From contig JACDAH010000333.1 of assembly GCA_013695505.1 (NCBI GenBank), forward strand, positions 1-6,632: DNA of 6,632 bases. The letters run 5' to 3'. The notes below the pieces were generated by a model that saw only the letters and a program-made list of their open reading frames with translations, was not told where the DNA came from and did no database searches. Positions within the stretch are counted from its first letter, which is position 1. Every line of letters begins with the position of its first letter. Position numbers and translations under genes: made by a program. The stretch is from Chloroflexota bacterium. GTDB taxonomy: Bacteria; Chloroflexota; Limnocylindria; Limnocylindrales; CSP1-4. Below are positions 6,213-6,632 of the stretch, in pieces.

Positions 6213-6632
6213 GTGCAGGTCATCCCCTCGATCGATCTCGACAAGGGCCGCTCTCGAGTCGTCTTCTGGCCCGGCGCCTCGACCGGCGTCGGTGCACCGA
6301 CGGACCGCCCGGAGCGTATCGCGGAGAGCTTCGTCGAGCGCGGCGCCAGGCTCATCCACCTCGTCGACTTCGACGGGGCGCGAACCGGCCGGCCCGGCAA
6401 CCTCGAGGTGATCGGGACGATCGCCTCGCGGATCGCGATCCCGATCCAGGTCGCCGGCGGAGTCGACAGCGCCGACGGGATCCGCCTGGCATTCGCAGCC
6501 GGCGCGACCCGCGTCGTGACCTCGATGGCGATCGCCGACGATCCGGCCGGCCTCGCCGAAGGGCTCCAGGTCGCGGGTGCGTGGCTGGCGGTCGGGCTGG
6601 ACCCGCGGCCCGAGCGGCTCGCCGCGTTCCCC
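6213..6632 (+). CDS. Divergent HisA/HisF-type TIM-barrel protein (3' end outside window)
   Basis: The first 140 codons of a (beta/alpha)8 protein. VQVIPSIDL places the predicted general acid/base at D8, as in HisA, and GLDPRP (128-133) supplies an aspartate (D130) aligned with the second catalytic Asp (T. maritima D127). HLVDFDGARTG (49-59) matches the HisA HVVDLDGA strand, and IQVAGGVDS (78-86) matches HisA IQIGGGIRS. HisA isomerises ProFAR to PRFAR in histidine synthesis. Several expected HisA features are altered: the G-G-G-I-R phosphate/substrate loop reads A-G-G-V-D, the QGD segment after strand 1 reads FWPG, and DxRxGxV reads DPRPERL. It may therefore be a HisA paralogue with another role, although it could still be this lineage's HisA. 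GTG 6213 follows the DUF885 stop by one base (TGA-C-GTG) with no strong Shine-Dalgarno sequence, suggesting translational coupling. Confidence 0.8.
   Translation, partial: MQVIPSIDLDKGRSRVVFWPGASTGVGAPTDRPERIAESFVERGARLIHLVDFDGARTGRPGNLEVIGTIASRIAIPIQVAGGVDSADGIRLAFAAGATRVVTSMAIADDPAGLAEGLQVAGAWLAVGLDPRPERLAAFP

Noticed and set aside
658..6535. Five copies of the palindrome GCGATCGC (658, 3117, 3750, 4904, 6528)
   Set aside because: More than base composition predicts, and reminiscent of cyanobacterial HIP1, but four lie in coding sequence, where Ala-Ile-type codon pairs in a G/C-biased genome readily produce it. No functional claim is justified from one window.
1..6632. CRISPR array, insertion sequence, prophage, toxin-antitoxin or defence system
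   Set aside because: No regularly spaced repeats, transposase or integrase motifs, att-like duplications at the tRNA, or paired small genes were found on either strand. The window reads as ordinary chromosome.

Overview
The window is very GC-rich. Every protein-coding start I can support is GTG, codons end mostly in G or C, and two genes seem to be transcribed without a leader. This points to a high-GC bacterium. From general resemblance of the CapA-like and HisA-like proteins I lean towards an uncultured Chloroflexota lineage (Limnocylindria/Ellin6529-like), with Actinomycetota as the alternative. That is an inference; the window holds no phylogenetic marker beyond one tRNA.

Layout. Positions 1-1511 (minus strand) carry most of a CapA-family, cell-envelope metallophosphoesterase-like protein whose C-terminus lies outside the window. 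Next, on the same strand, come a strong hairpin terminator (1578-1607) and a tRNA-Asp(GTC) gene with encoded CCA (1624-1700), with a plausible promoter at 1718-1746. Everything from 1834 onward is on the plus strand: a low-specificity L-threonine aldolase (1834-2952); a 311-bp gap rich in inverted repeats and short direct repeats (2953-3263); an aminoglycoside-phosphotransferase-fold kinase of unknown substrate (3264-4328); a 134-bp spacer; a DUF885 putative zinc metallopeptidase (4463-6211); and, one base later, the first 140 codons of a divergent HisA/HisF-type TIM-barrel protein that runs off the window.

How the genes relate. The tRNA/capA side and the aldolase side diverge from a promoter region at about 1701-1833. 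The aldolase and the kinase each have a -10-like box 5-10 nt before a GTG start and no Shine-Dalgarno sequence, so each is probably its own leaderless transcription unit. The DUF885 gene has a clear Shine-Dalgarno sequence and is probably translationally coupled to the HisA-like gene. Apart from that pair, the products (envelope glycopolymer-related enzyme, Gly/Thr metabolism, small-molecule kinase, peptidase, TIM-barrel isomerase-like) do not form an obvious pathway. This looks like ordinary chromosomal sequence, not a mobile island or defence locus. The points most worth a second look are the divergent HisA-like protein, the structured 2953-3263 gap, the N-terminal binding-protein-like domain on the CapA protein, and the mixed leaderless and Shine-Dalgarno initiation.
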